NCBI RefSeq assembly: GCF_900163635.1
Contig: NZ_FUID01000097.1
Location: forward strand, 1 to 47,638
DNA length: 47,638 nt
Source: Leucobacter sp. 7(1)
GTDB lineage: Bacteria; Actinomycetota; Actinomycetes; Actinomycetales; Microbacteriaceae
Reading direction: 5' to 3'
A program made the position numbers and the translations under genes. The first letter of the stretch is position 1. Each line of letters opens with the position of its first letter. Positions 15,964 to 24,409 of this stretch are shown here, in pieces. Under the pieces are notes generated by a model. That model searched no databases and was not told where the DNA came from. It worked only from the letters and a program-made list of their open reading frames with translations.

Positions 15964-16019
15964 CGTGCCAGCGTTTCCGTGCCAGCATCTCCGTGCCAAC
16001 ATCTCCGCGCCAGCAGGGG
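15964..16019. repeat. Four tandem 14-bp units
   Basis: CGTGCCAGCGTTTC, CGTGCCAGCATCTC, CGTGCCAACATCTC and a diverged CGCGCCAGCAGGGG follow one another. The array abuts the broken end of the SUKH-like remnant, as if repeat expansion replaced its 5' half. Confidence 0.75.
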
Positions 16020-16063
16020 CATCCACGGTTCTCGCTGCCACACGAGATGCACGATCCTTCGAG

Positions 16064-17371
16064 CTATAGGGCGTTGTCCCGCAGCTGCTGCCAGTGAGCA
16101 AGGCGCTCGGATATTGCTCGCTCATACCCGTTGCGCGTCGGTTCGTAGTATTGGCTTCGTTCGAGGCTATCGGGAAAGTAGTTTTGGCCGGAGAATCCCT
16201 CGGGCTGATCGGGGTCGTACGCGTATCCTTCGCCGTACCCGAGCTGCTTCATCAGCTTCGTTGGAGCGTTCAGAATATGCGCCGGCGGCATCAACGAGCC
16301 GGTTTCTTTCGCGGCACGCATTGCACGGTTTAACCCGCGATAGACGGCGATCGATTTGGGTGCGGTGGCGAGGTATACAACGGCTTGGGCCACTGCGAGC
16401 TCGCCCTCCGGGGACCCCAGCCTTTCGTAAACGTCCCAAGCGGCGAGGGCTTGCTGGATCGCTTGTGGGTCGGCCATTCCGATGTCCTCATTCGCAAACC
16501 GCACGAGTCTCCGGGCGATAAACAGCGGGTCCTCACCCCCCGCGAGCATTCGCGCGAGCCAGTAGAGCGAAGCGTCAGCATCGGATCCACGCATTGCTTT
16601 GTGGAGGGCGGAGATGAGGTTGTAGTGCGATTCCTGAGTCTTGTCGTACAGCGGCGCGCGCTTCTGGACGGTCTCAGCAAGACCGACGGTATCCAGCGGT
16701 GCAGTGTCGTTCGGAAGGGTGAGCAGCTGTTCCACGAGATTCAGCAGGTACCTGCCATCACCGTCTGCGAGCGCCACCAGAGATCCAACAGCGGCCTTCT
16801 CAAGTGGCAGCTCGCGGCCCGCGAGCTGTTCTGCCCGCGAGATGACGATCCGCTGCGCCGCTTCATCGAGCCGCTTTAGTACAAGCACCTGGCAGCGGGA
16901 GAGCAGGGCACCGTTGAGCTCAAAACTCGGATTCTCCGTGGTTGCGCCAACCAACACGATCGTCCCGTCCTCCACGTAGGGCAGGAAGCTGTCCTGCTGT
17001 GCTCGGTTGAAACGGTGGATCTCGTCGACAAACAGGAGCGTCCCCTGCCCGATCTCCCGCCGTTTCCCGGCGGCGGCGAAGATCTTTCTCAGATCGGCGA
17101 CGCCAGAGAACGTCGCGGAAAGCGGCTCAAACTCAAGGCCAGTGGCTTCGGCGAGCAGCCTTGCGATCGTGGTTTTGCCGCAGCCGGGTGGCCCCCACAG
17201 AATCGTCGAAACGAGCTTGCCCTGCGCGAGCATCCGGCCCAGCGGGGCCTCGGCACCCAACAGGTGGTCTTGCCCGACAACCTCAGCAAGTGTGCGCGGG
17301 CGCAGCCTGTCAGCGAGCGGCCGAGAGGTGTCGTCCACGTCGAACAGCGAGACCTGCGTCGAATCCGCCAT
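16064..17371 (-). CDS. rarA: Replication-associated recombination protein RarA (MgsA)
   Basis: A 435-residue AAA+ ATPase of the clamp-loader-like RarA/WRNIP1 family, which acts at stalled replication forks. Walker A GPPGCGKTT, Walker B LLFVDEIHRFN, sensor 1 GATTENPSFELN, arginine finger LLSRCQ, and the family-specific C-terminus (HYNLISALHKAMRGSDADAS, LARMLAGGEDPLFIARRLVR, YGEGYAYDHP-like) are all seen. The C-terminus ends normally. ATG 17371 has GGAGG 6 nt upstream; the frame extends unsupported to 17437. The 228-bp gap upstream (17372-17599) holds no gene. Confidence 0.95.
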   Translation of the reverse strand: MADSTQVSLFDVDDTSRPLADRLRPRTLAEVVGQDHLLGAEAPLGRMLAQGKLVSTILWGPPGCGKTTIARLLAEATGLEFEPLSATFSGVADLRKIFAAAGKRREIGQGTLLFVDEIHRFNRAQQDSFLPYVEDGTIVLVGATTENPSFELNGALLSRCQVLVLKRLDEAAQRIVISRAEQLAGRELPLEKAAVGSLVALADGDGRYLLNLVEQLLTLPNDTAPLDTVGLAETVQKRAPLYDKTQESHYNLISALHKAMRGSDADASLYWLARMLAGGEDPLFIARRLVRFANEDIGMADPQAIQQALAAWDVYERLGSPEGELAVAQAVVYLATAPKSIAVYRGLNRAMRAAKETGSLMPPAHILNAPTKLMKQLGYGEGYAYDPDQPEGFSGQNYFPDSLERSQYYEPTRNGYERAISERLAHWQQLRDNAL

Positions 17372-17599
17372 CTCGGACCTCCATTGCTGAATACGGTCGA
17401 ATGAAACAGGACGCACGCGCTGAGTGGTTCCTCGCACAGCTCCCGATTCCGGTCGTTTCTCCTACCGTAGGTGCAGCCACTGACATTGGTGGGACAAATC
17501 GGTTGTACGTCCGTGAAAAGCGGACACTCAGTGTCTCCAAGCAGATCGAATACGCTCGCTCGTCGCCCGACCACGCTACGGCGTCGCCACTCAGTGAAG

Positions 17600-17983
17600 T
17601 CAGACGGGTTGCCCAAAGGTGTCCGGGTTCACCGGGCGTAGCCGCTGGGGAAGCTGCTCGACGACGAGCAGATAGGACTCCGTGACAAGATCCTCAACCA
17701 TCTGCGCATCAAGGCTCCCGCCCGGTCGCAGCGTGATCCAGTGCCGTTTATTCATGTGATAGCCCGGCGTGATGTCGTCGTGAGCGTCTCGAAGCACCTG
17801 GCTGTCTGCGGGCGCAGACTTCAGCGTGACGATCGGTTCTCCGGCAACTTCGGACTGCAGCATGAAGACTTTGCCCTGCACCTTCCACACATCCCAGGCT
17901 TCACCAAACGGGTGGGTCAGCTCCGAGCCCGGAAGCTCCTCGGTGCGGTCAGCGGCCCGCCGCTGCAATTCGTCTGCGTGCAT
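17600..17983 (-). CDS. MmcQ/YjbR-family DNA-binding-like protein
   Basis: A 127-residue protein of the MmcQ/YjbR family (CyaY-like fold, function unclear). It has LPGSELTHPFGEAWDVWKVQ, KVFMLQSE, VTLKSAP, the conserved ITPGYHMNKRHWITL and a C-terminal ESYLLVVEQLP. The start at ATG 17983 gives normal family length. A GTG at 18070 overlapping the stop of the upstream monooxygenase gene would add a 29-residue low-complexity tail; the tight overlap keeps it possible. Confidence 0.82.
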   Translation of the reverse strand: MHADELQRRAADRTEELPGSELTHPFGEAWDVWKVQGKVFMLQSEVAGEPIVTLKSAPADSQVLRDAHDDITPGYHMNKRHWITLRPGGSLDAQMVEDLVTESYLLVVEQLPQRLRPVNPDTFGQPV

Positions 17984-18069
17984 CGGTTCCACACTTTCGC
18001 TCTTGGCCCCTGCTTGGGGACGCCCAGGTGCCGCCGCAGGAAAACCCGCAACCGCTGAGCAATGTTGCA

Positions 18070-18393
18070 CTAGTCGATCGTCAATTCACCCATCTCGCCC
18101 CACGAGTCGCCGTCGACCTTGCGGGAAACGATCTTCGGTGTAGCCACAAGGGCAGGACGCATCGATTCGAGCCCGGCCGTGAAGTGATCGCTATTCACGT
18201 GAGCGCCAGCGGCTTCGTCGTCAAGGAACGCCTCAACGAGCACAAACTCGCTGGGGTCGTCCACGCTGCGTGACCAGTCGAACCACAGGTTGCCCGGCTC
18301 CTGGCGCGTGCTCGAAGTGAATGGTCCCACAAGATCCATGAACTGCTCGGTGTATTCCGCTTTGGTCTTGAATTTCACGACGATGAAGTACAT
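18070..18393 (-). CDS. Putative quinol/antibiotic-biosynthesis-type monooxygenase
   Basis: A 107-residue protein with one ABM ferredoxin-like domain (dimeric alpha-beta barrel). Typical features are the initial MYFIVVKFKTKAEY, then STRQEPGNLWFDWSRSVDDP, FVLVEAFLDDEAAGAHVNSDHF. Relatives include YgiN quinol monooxygenase and LsrG-type isomerases; which applies is not evident. The start ATG 18393 lies 6 nt after a consensus TAGAAT. Confidence 0.85.
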   Translation of the reverse strand: MYFIVVKFKTKAEYTEQFMDLVGPFTSSTRQEPGNLWFDWSRSVDDPSEFVLVEAFLDDEAAGAHVNSDHFTAGLESMRPALVATPKIVSRKVDGDSWGEMGELTID

Positions 18394-18399
18394 GCGTCA

Positions 18400-18405
18400 A
18401 TTCTA
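18400..18405 (-). promoter_or_regulatory. -10 hexamer of the monooxygenase gene
   Basis: TAGAAT on the minus strand, 6 nt before ATG 18393. It is among the closest -10 matches in the window and supports leaderless transcription. Confidence 0.6.
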
Positions 18406-18542
18406 GGCACCGCCGTTCCGCTCCCTCGAGCACCCCTGGGGCTGGCGCACGATGGGGATGCGATTCTCGGACGGTTCCTTGTGTCGCGCTTCCAGGCTGC
18501 AGGGAACTCGACGGGGGGATCTCCGAGGGCTATAACGAAGGA

Positions 18543-18824
18543 CTAAGCCACATCCAGACGGCGCACGCAAGGCGTACCAGCCGCTCGTTCAGCGCCCAGG
18601 TCGTACGCCGCCGCCTGCATTGCGAGCCACGCCCGAGCGGTGCCGACGCCGGCGGCCTCAAGGCGGACCGCCAGGTTGGAAGACAGGCGAGCATGCTCAT
18701 GCAGCACACGACTGAGCGCGACGCGCGAAATACCCAGCCGTGCAGCGGTCTCATTCACGGTCAACCCGAGCTCAGCGATCACGTCTTCCCGAAGAATTGC
18801 ACCAGGATGTACCGGATTCTGCAT
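18543..18824 (-). CDS. higA: HigA-type antitoxin
   Basis: A 93-residue antitoxin and DNA-binding repressor. The family opening NPVHPGAILREDVIAELGL is followed by a helix-turn-helix (TVNETAARLGISRVALSRVL) and the tail TARAWLAMQAAAYDLGAERA, as in HigA/VapI proteins. Three ATG codons stand in tandem (18830, 18827, 18824); GGGGAG is 8 nt before the last, which I choose, but 18827 is equally reasonable. It follows higB by about 16 bp, the toxin-first order normal for higBA. Confidence 0.93.
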   Translation of the reverse strand: MQNPVHPGAILREDVIAELGLTVNETAARLGISRVALSRVLHEHARLSSNLAVRLEAAGVGTARAWLAMQAAAYDLGAERAAGTPCVRRLDVA

Positions 18825-18840
18825 CATCATCGCTCCCCTT

Positions 18841-19119
18841 TCAGTGGCAATCGCGATAGTCGACAAGTTCAACGTCTTGCTCAACGAATCTAAACGTGAC
18901 TCGCCAGTTTCCGCCCACACGAACAGACCATTGGTCAGCCAGCTCGCCTTTCAACTCATGCAAGCGAAATCCTGACCTATCGAGGTCTCGCGCGTGCTGA
19001 GCGACGTCAAGCAAGGAGAGAATGCGCGTGAGCTTTGGAACGTGATCACTCTGCACTCCATTCCGTGAACCACTCCTATAGAGCGCCTCGAGCCCCTTAT
19101 GACGAAAGCTGACAATCAT
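18841..19119 (-). CDS. higB: HigB-type toxin (RelE superfamily)
   Basis: A 92-residue ribosome-dependent mRNA endonuclease toxin. It matches HigB end to end: MIVSFRHKGLEALYRSGSRN, HVPKLTRILSLLDVA, GFRLHELKGELADQWSVRV and NWRVTFRF followed by VELVDYRDCH. The basic residues expected for RNA cleavage are retained and there is no frame disruption, so the toxin should be active. ATG 19119 gives normal length; the frame runs to 19152 only across the operator. Confidence 0.94.
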   Translation of the reverse strand: MIVSFRHKGLEALYRSGSRNGVQSDHVPKLTRILSLLDVAQHARDLDRSGFRLHELKGELADQWSVRVGGNWRVTFRFVEQDVELVDYRDCH

Positions 19120-19126
19120 ACGCGGT

Positions 19127-19145
19127 TGTATCGCATAGCGATACA
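19127..19145. promoter_or_regulatory. higBA operator palindrome
   Basis: TGTATCGCATAGCGATACA is a perfect inverted repeat with 8-bp arms and a 3-bp centre, ending 8 bp before the higB ATG. On the minus strand, TTGTCT at about 19147-19152 can serve as -35, which puts the palindrome over the spacer and -10. HigA or the HigBA complex is the expected ligand. Confidence 0.75.
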
Positions 19146-19455
19146 GAGACAAGTGCGTTATGCCCGCTTGTGTAGAGCGCCACGAACTCCGAGGCGCGCT
19201 CTAGTGCGCGCACTCAACTCGTTCGCCGGCGAGTCCGAGAAAGACGCACATACCCAGAATCTTCTGAACCGAAAGCCATGGTCGGTGGTGTCATCGACTC
19301 AGGCCCCCTCGAAGCATCTCATAAGCGCATACAGGCACCCCACGTCCCGACACCAGCGAGGTCGCTGCCGAAGGCCGGCAACATGCCCCCGCGGAATCAG
19401 CGTAGCTAGATCATATGAGGGTCTTGGGCACAAACCCGTCACGCGCGCTTGGCGG
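19146..19455. other. Gene-free stretch with two hairpins
   Basis: No credible gene. It contains AGAGCGCC (19174-19181) pairing imperfectly with GGCGCGCTCT (ending 19201), followed by the perfect 12-bp palindrome AGTGCGCGCACT (19203-19214). These may end the minus-strand transcript of the membrane protein at 19456-21300. The rest shows nothing I can name. Confidence 0.45.
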
Positions 19456-21300
19456 CTAGAGCTGCTGGGCGATCAGCGTCAGCGTGAGATAGCACGCCCC
19501 GAAGAGTACCGCGAACACCGTGCCCGCGCCGATGCCGAGGCGCAGGCGCTGGCCGCCGGGAGCGACACCGCGTTCCGGGTACGCCAGGCGCGAGCCGCTG
19601 CCCCCAGCGACGAAACGCGCGTCTCGCCATCGTTCCCACTGCGCGATTCGTTGGCCGACGGTATCCAGCGCGTGCGCCAGCTGCGCCCAGTCGGCCGGAT
19701 CGCGGGTCACCATGTCCCGACGCGAGCGGAGAGTGAGCTGCCGATCCCGCAGCTCGACGTCGTACCCCTGCACGTCATCGACGAGCCACGCCATCACGTC
19801 GGGAGTGAAGAGGTACAGCGCATCCCGCTCATACCCTTTCGGTACGTACATCCGGAAATAGCGATCGAAGTCACCCTCGAGCTCCAGCCGTTGGCTGCGG
19901 TCCGGTGCCGTGTAGGCGGAGAGCGCCGGCAGCATCGGAGCATTCGACCGCAGAAGAATATGCGGCAGCGGGGTGCTGACCGTGAGCTCGCACACCCCAC
20001 CGAACTGGGTACGGCTAGAACTCAGCGCGCTCGACCCCTGCGCTTCACGATTGGCGATCGTCAGCTCGGTCGCCGAATCGACCGCGCGCATTGTCAGTGT
20101 CAACAGCTCCGTTCCGTCAGCGCTCAATCGCGGCTTCGGCGCGTACACGAGATCGTTCTGACGCGCGAACTCGGCGAACACCAGGTGTTCGCCCACCCCA
20201 GTCAACCGGGCTCGTGCCCGGTTCGACCACCACAACAGCACGCCGCCACCCAGGAGCATGAGGGAGAGCACCGCCGACATCCCCAAGAGCTGCCTGGGTG
20301 TGTCTGCCTCACCGCTGAGCGCTTGCTGCACCATCCCGTAGCCCATTGCGATGACCCCGATGGGGAACACCGCCGCGACGGCACTGATCGTCCGGACCCG
20401 AACCACCTCTTCTGTGCGATGCAGCTCCGGGTGAGCGCGGACGAGGCTGCGTTGCTCGCCTCGGCTCGGCCGCCGCACGAGCGGGCGCGGGTCCCACCGG
20501 AATCCCCCGGGAACCCCCGCCTCAGTGAGGCCGGCATACTCCCACGCCAGCACGCGGGCGCTGGGCGAGGTCGAGCGCTCTCGGAGCTCTCCAATGTGCG
20601 CGCCGATCTCGGCACCCACCAGAAACGCGAGCGGGATCGTCCATGTCCCCGGACGCAGCGACGAGAGCAGCGGAGGGATCGCGAGGAGGAGCGGGATCCC
20701 GGCGACGATCAGCGGGCGAGCCCACCGGGCACCGGGGCGCGCAGCGTAGAGCGCACGCCCGAGGAGCGCCCCCAGAAACGCCAGGAACGGTGCGGCGAAC
20801 ATGATGCGCGGCTCCGTCGACAAGGTCAGGGCAGTCACCAGCACCCACGGGAGAATCGCCGCCAGCAGGCGCGCGAGGGAGCCTGGGCCGACCCCCACAA
20901 CCCCGAGCATCAGGTGTGTTGCAGCCGATCCGAACACGGGCCGAGCACGATGCAGAGCGGGAATGTGCGCGTGGGGTGCGTTCCCCGATCCTCTACGCGA
21001 CAGTTTTCGAAGGATCCGCCAGAGACCCAGGGTGATTAGAGTGACCCCGGTGGCACACCCCAGGATCAGCCCCACCAGACCGGGGACCCCCAGCAAGGGG
21101 TGCTCGGCGCCGGGGCCTGCACCCTCCGGCCCGCTCGCAACGATCGCGCCGGCACGCACCCAGAAGGTCACGAAAGCGGCGCAGATGATCACCCCGAGGA
21201 GCACGGCCACCAAGGCGCGGGGCACAGTGGTGATCGAGGGATTGTGGTTCGGAACCGTAAGACTCCGCGGTGAACGTTCTCCGACCACACTGCGTTCCAT
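19456..21300 (-). CDS. Large polytopic membrane protein of unknown function
   Basis: A 614-residue protein with about eight hydrophobic segments in the N-terminal two thirds (for example VPRALVAVLLGVIICAAFV, LLAAILPWVLVTALTL, FPIGVIAMGYGMV, AVLSLMLLGGGVLLWW). A soluble region of roughly 200 residues follows (VFAEFARQNDLVYAP to RSRRDMVTRD), with the striking YVPKGYERDALYLFTPDVM. One last membrane helix closes the protein. The soluble part recalls DUF3137-like domains, but I cannot confirm this. ATG 21300 is 6 nt after TAGCCT. No operon partner; function unknown. Confidence 0.8.
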   Translation of the reverse strand: MERSVVGERSPRSLTVPNHNPSITTVPRALVAVLLGVIICAAFVTFWVRAGAIVASGPEGAGPGAEHPLLGVPGLVGLILGCATGVTLITLGLWRILRKLSRRGSGNAPHAHIPALHRARPVFGSAATHLMLGVVGVGPGSLARLLAAILPWVLVTALTLSTEPRIMFAAPFLAFLGALLGRALYAARPGARWARPLIVAGIPLLLAIPPLLSSLRPGTWTIPLAFLVGAEIGAHIGELRERSTSPSARVLAWEYAGLTEAGVPGGFRWDPRPLVRRPSRGEQRSLVRAHPELHRTEEVVRVRTISAVAAVFPIGVIAMGYGMVQQALSGEADTPRQLLGMSAVLSLMLLGGGVLLWWSNRARARLTGVGEHLVFAEFARQNDLVYAPKPRLSADGTELLTLTMRAVDSATELTIANREAQGSSALSSSRTQFGGVCELTVSTPLPHILLRSNAPMLPALSAYTAPDRSQRLELEGDFDRYFRMYVPKGYERDALYLFTPDVMAWLVDDVQGYDVELRDRQLTLRSRRDMVTRDPADWAQLAHALDTVGQRIAQWERWRDARFVAGGSGSRLAYPERGVAPGGQRLRLGIGAGTVFAVLFGACYLTLTLIAQQL

Positions 21301-21306
21301 CACAGT

Positions 21307-21312
21307 AGGCTA
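21307..21312 (-). promoter_or_regulatory. -10 hexamer of the membrane protein gene
   Basis: TAGCCT on the minus strand, 6 nt before ATG 21300; probable leaderless start. Confidence 0.45.
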
Positions 21313-21395
21313 CCGGACCCACTTCTTGGGCTTCGCCCCGGGTACGATTGAGCCGTCAGTTCACCGTGCAATACGCACGCCGAATGGAGAACACC

Positions 21396-21944
21396 GTGCA
21401 CCTCGTCACCGCTGATGCGCCCCGCCGCTTTGCGCAAATCTGGCCCAGCGAGTCCACCGGCGAGTGGGTGGTCCGGGAGGGCACGCTTGGCCGGGCCGGC
21501 CGCGTGCGGGAGACCGGCCTCGATCCCGCGACCACACCGCTCTCTCAGCTGGCTGCCCCCTTCCTTGACCAGGGGTTCCAAGAGGTTCAGGACGGGCACT
21601 ATGAGTGGGTTGTTGCGCAGTTCCCCGCAGCAACGGCCGCTCGCGACCGCACCCTCATCGCGCACGCGAGCGAATGGATCGAAGCGACGCTCGACGAGCG
21701 TGGCCTCGGCCACCTCGACGGGCACGACCGCGGCAAGCGCGGCGATGACGGCAAGATCGTCGTCAATATCTTCGCGCAGGTCCTGGACGGGAACCTTGGC
21801 GCGGAAGCCGTGATGGCTGCGCTCCGCGCCGGCCGCGCAGACCCGACCCGCGCGTCGATCGGGTACCGCGTGGCAGACGCCGACATCTGGACTGTGCGAT
21901 ACGAACGACGCTCAGGCAAACTGCCCGGTCCGTTTCGCATCTGA
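21396..21944 (+). CDS. Hypothetical protein with WGR-like N-terminus
   Basis: A 182-residue soluble protein. The first ~70 residues (RRFAQIWPSESTGEWVVREG, then LGRAGRVRETG) resemble a WGR domain, a nucleic-acid-associated fold known from PARPs and bacterial MolR-like proteins; the W-G-R triad itself is not strictly kept. The rest (GKIVVNIFAQVLDGNLGAEA, then YRVADADIWTVRYERRSG) is not recognised. GTG 21396 follows GGAG at 6 nt; ATG 21384 is the alternative start. Confidence 0.65.
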   Translation: MHLVTADAPRRFAQIWPSESTGEWVVREGTLGRAGRVRETGLDPATTPLSQLAAPFLDQGFQEVQDGHYEWVVAQFPAATAARDRTLIAHASEWIEATLDERGLGHLDGHDRGKRGDDGKIVVNIFAQVLDGNLGAEAVMAALRAGRADPTRASIGYRVADADIWTVRYERRSGKLPGPFRI

Positions 21945-21962
21945 GGCCGGCCCTGGGGGCGT

Positions 21963-22538
21963 TCAGCTACCTTCCTCGAGCCCGCTCCGCTCGTCGACCG
22001 GGGTATTTCGATACGCGCGCCATGCGACGAAAAGCTCCTCACGGGAACTGTCAGGATGTCGAGTGTGCCATGCCCGAGTGAAACGGTTGTATTCAAACTG
22101 AGCATCGATGGGTGTGCTCGGCCGCGTTCGGGTTGCAGCGAAGCACTCGAGAGCATCCTGCATCGTCTGAGTACCATCAGAGCGCGCAAAAAACTCCCGC
22201 ATCGCGGCGTCAAAGTGGAAGTCCGCACCAAGTTGCTCGCTGAGCCAGGCGCGAACGACCTGGCTTGAGCGCTGACCTGCCGGAATGATCGTCGCAGAGG
22301 TGATCGGGGCGGTGAGCTGTTTCCCAGCGGCTCGCCTCGCTTTGGCGGGTTCGCGAAAGCTTCTCCCCGCGAGTGCGGCCGCGATGCGTTCGGTCAGCAG
22401 CTCCTTGTTCCCAGTCGCCCGAATCCCTTGCCCTCTGGCGAAGACTTCCAGCTCTGCCTTGAGCCAGTACCATCTGAGAAACTCTCGTTCGGTGAGGGCG
22501 TCAGTCAGTGCGGGTCTGGCCGTAGGCGGTGAAGTCAC
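21963..22538 (-). CDS. SAP-domain / DUF6434 protein
   Basis: A 191-residue protein. Residues about 10-60 (RPALTDALTEREFLRWYWLK, then GNKELLTERIAAAL) form a SAP-like helix-extended-loop-helix that in other proteins binds DNA. The C-terminal part (FHFDAAMREFFARSDGTQTM, FEYNRFTRAW, SSREELFVAWRAYRN) fits DUF6434. GTG 22538 is 6 nt after TAAAAT, so it is transcribed on its own rather than with mutM upstream. Its role is unknown. Confidence 0.8.
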   Translation of the reverse strand: MTSPPTARPALTDALTEREFLRWYWLKAELEVFARGQGIRATGNKELLTERIAAALAGRSFREPAKARRAAGKQLTAPITSATIIPAGQRSSQVVRAWLSEQLGADFHFDAAMREFFARSDGTQTMQDALECFAATRTRPSTPIDAQFEYNRFTRAWHTRHPDSSREELFVAWRAYRNTPVDERSGLEEGS

Positions 22539-22544
22539 GAGCCA

Positions 22545-22550
22545 ATTTTA
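22545..22550 (-). promoter_or_regulatory. -10 hexamer of the SAP/DUF6434 gene
   Basis: TAAAAT on the minus strand, 6 nt before GTG 22538, in a locally AT-rich patch. Confidence 0.55.
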
Positions 22551-22685
22551 GGGGCAAGGCGCCCCTTTTCGGCTATCCCGGATACGGCTCTCCCGGGTCG
22601 GCTGGGTACCATCGCCGCGCACAGGTGTTGCTGGATTCGGTTGTCGCGCACGAGCCTTGGTTCCCGAGCGGATCTCCGGCTGAGA

Positions 22686-23654
22686 TCACCGACGCCGCTG
22701 ACACCGCGCGCAGAAGTGACTCGAACGCCCACCAAACGGCACCCGCTTGATCGGGTCGCCGCAGCGATTGCACGCTTCTCCCCCACGACCGTACGCGTTC
22801 AGCGAGTGCGCGAAGTAGCCAGCCTGCCCGTTCACATTGACGTACTGCTCGTCAAAACTCGTACCGCCCTCGGCGAGCGCCTGCGTGAACACGTCACGCA
22901 GCGCCCCGAGCAATTCGCTGAGCTTGCGCACGCTGATCGCGTTGCCCGCGGTGTCGGGATGGAGCCGCGCCCGCCAGAGCGCCTCGTCCGCGTAGATATT
23001 GCCCACACCACTCACGAGCGACTGGTCGAGGATCAGCTTCTTGATCCCCGAAGCGCGGGAGCGCACCCCCGCCACAAACGCGGCGTCATCAAAACGGGGA
23101 TCGAGCGGATCGCGCGCAATCCGCGCCGCCTGCATGGGGAGCAGTGAGCCGTCATCTGTGGTGGGGGCGAGGCGGTCGAGCGCGAGCGACCCGAACAGGC
23201 GCTGGTCGGCGAAGTCAACGCGGAGCTCCCCGTGCGCGGGGTGTTCGATCCAGAGCCGGATCCGCACGTGCCGATCGTCCTCAGCCGCGGTATCGCGCAG
23301 GAGCAACTGGCCGCTCATGCCGAGGTGCGCGAGTAGTGCCCACTCGGCACTCGCTCCCGGGTCGAGGGTAGCCACCGTCCTCGCACCCGCGACCGGCAGC
23401 CACATGAACTTGCCGCGACGCGCGGGCGCACCGAGCACGAGCCCGGTGACGCGCCGCTCGAAATCAGCGGCGCGTTCGGCCGCCGCCGCAGCCGGCATTG
23501 TCACGCCGTGACCCCCGAGCCCGTCGTCGCCCGAGAGCGGGAGGTGCCGTTTCAGCGCACGGGGATCGCGCACCTCGGCGGCAATCACCCGCGCACCTGT
23601 GACGGCGGGGGCAAGCCCGGCACGCACAACCTCGACTTCGGGAAGTTCAGGCAC
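22686..23654 (-). CDS. mutM: Formamidopyrimidine-DNA glycosylase (Fpg/MutM)
   Basis: A 322-residue bifunctional glycosylase/AP lyase that removes 8-oxoguanine and FapyG. The N-terminus after Met is PELPEVEVVRAGL, giving the catalytic Pro and Glu. LLAHLGMSGQL, the H2TH region ILDQSLVSGVGNIYADEALW, and a C-terminal zinc finger (CNRCGDPIKRVPF to CARCQRRR) are intact. It is longer than the usual 270-295 residues, with an extra Gly/Ala-rich stretch near residues 38-62. GTG 23654 is one base past the rnc stop codon, so the genes are coupled. In many actinobacteria smc follows; here the SAP gene does. Confidence 0.95.
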   Translation of the reverse strand: MPELPEVEVVRAGLAPAVTGARVIAAEVRDPRALKRHLPLSGDDGLGGHGVTMPAAAAAERAADFERRVTGLVLGAPARRGKFMWLPVAGARTVATLDPGASAEWALLAHLGMSGQLLLRDTAAEDDRHVRIRLWIEHPAHGELRVDFADQRLFGSLALDRLAPTTDDGSLLPMQAARIARDPLDPRFDDAAFVAGVRSRASGIKKLILDQSLVSGVGNIYADEALWRARLHPDTAGNAISVRKLSELLGALRDVFTQALAEGGTSFDEQYVNVNGQAGYFAHSLNAYGRGGEACNRCGDPIKRVPFGGRSSHFCARCQRRR

Positions 23655-23655
23655 G

Positions 23656-24399
23656 CTAGCGCTTGCGGGCCCGGATACGCTCGACCGCGGCTCGCGCCGC
23701 AGCCAATTCCGCAGACTTCTTGCTTGTGCCCTGGCCGCGCCCGGTGACCCCGTCCAGCGAGACGCGTGCGAGGTAGCGACGGTCGTGATCCGGCCCCTTG
23801 CCCTCGGTTTCGTAGGGCGGGTGCGGGAGTCCCAGCTTCGCGGCCATCTGCTGCAGCGTCGTCTTGGGGTCCAGTTCGTCCGTAAGCCGAGTGGGGTCCA
23901 CAAGTAACCGGTCGACCAGGCTGAGTACAAAGCGCTCCGCCTCAGCTGGCCCCGAGGACAGATAGACGGCCCCGATGATCGCCTCAACGGCGTCCGCAAG
24001 AAGTGAGTCCTTCTCCCGCCCGCCGGTCAGCTCCTCACCTTTGCCGAGCCGCAACACCTCACCGATACCAAGCTCGCGCGCGACCTCGGCAAGCGCCGTC
24101 GTCGATACGAGCGCGGCGCGGCGCTTCGCGAGGTCGCCCTCACTCAGCTCCGGGTAGTCCCGGTACAGCTTCACGGTGACCGCTTGTCCGAGGATAGAGT
24201 CCCCCAGAAATTCAAGCCGTTCGTTGTGTGCCGCACCGCCATGTTCGTATGCCCATGAGCGGTGCGTCAGGGCGAGCGCCGCGAGTTCTGGCTCAACCGC
24301 AACACCGAGGGAAACGAGAAAGCCGTCGTGGCCGCCCTGAGGCGACCCCGACGGCTGATCCCGGTCGGTGTGCGGGAGCGAAGATTCGTTCCCGTTCAC
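23656..24399 (-). CDS. rnc: Ribonuclease III
   Basis: A 247-residue double-strand-specific endoribonuclease for rRNA and mRNA processing. The signature NERLEFLGDSILG, the second acidic site LLADAVEAIIGAVYL and a C-terminal double-stranded RNA-binding domain (DPKTTLQQMAAKLGLP to TSKKSAELAAARAAVERI) are present. The N-terminus has a 25-residue polar extension. GTG 24399 begins 10 bp after the rpmF stop. Confidence 0.97.
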   Translation of the reverse strand: MNGNESSLPHTDRDQPSGSPQGGHDGFLVSLGVAVEPELAALALTHRSWAYEHGGAAHNERLEFLGDSILGQAVTVKLYRDYPELSEGDLAKRRAALVSTTALAEVARELGIGEVLRLGKGEELTGGREKDSLLADAVEAIIGAVYLSSGPAEAERFVLSLVDRLLVDPTRLTDELDPKTTLQQMAAKLGLPHPPYETEGKGPDHDRRYLARVSLDGVTGRGQGTSKKSAELAAARAAVERIRARKR

Positions 24400-24409
24400 G
24401 CGAGCAGTC

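Noticed and set aside
17461..17471. CCTACCGTAGG palindrome upstream of rarA
   Set aside because: Short, single copy and not aligned with a convincing promoter; no match to an actinobacterial SOS box.
19099..21039. A 646-residue plus-strand frame over the large membrane protein
   Set aside because: Arg/Pro/His-rich shadow with no domain; the minus-strand frame has clear membrane segments and a good promoter.
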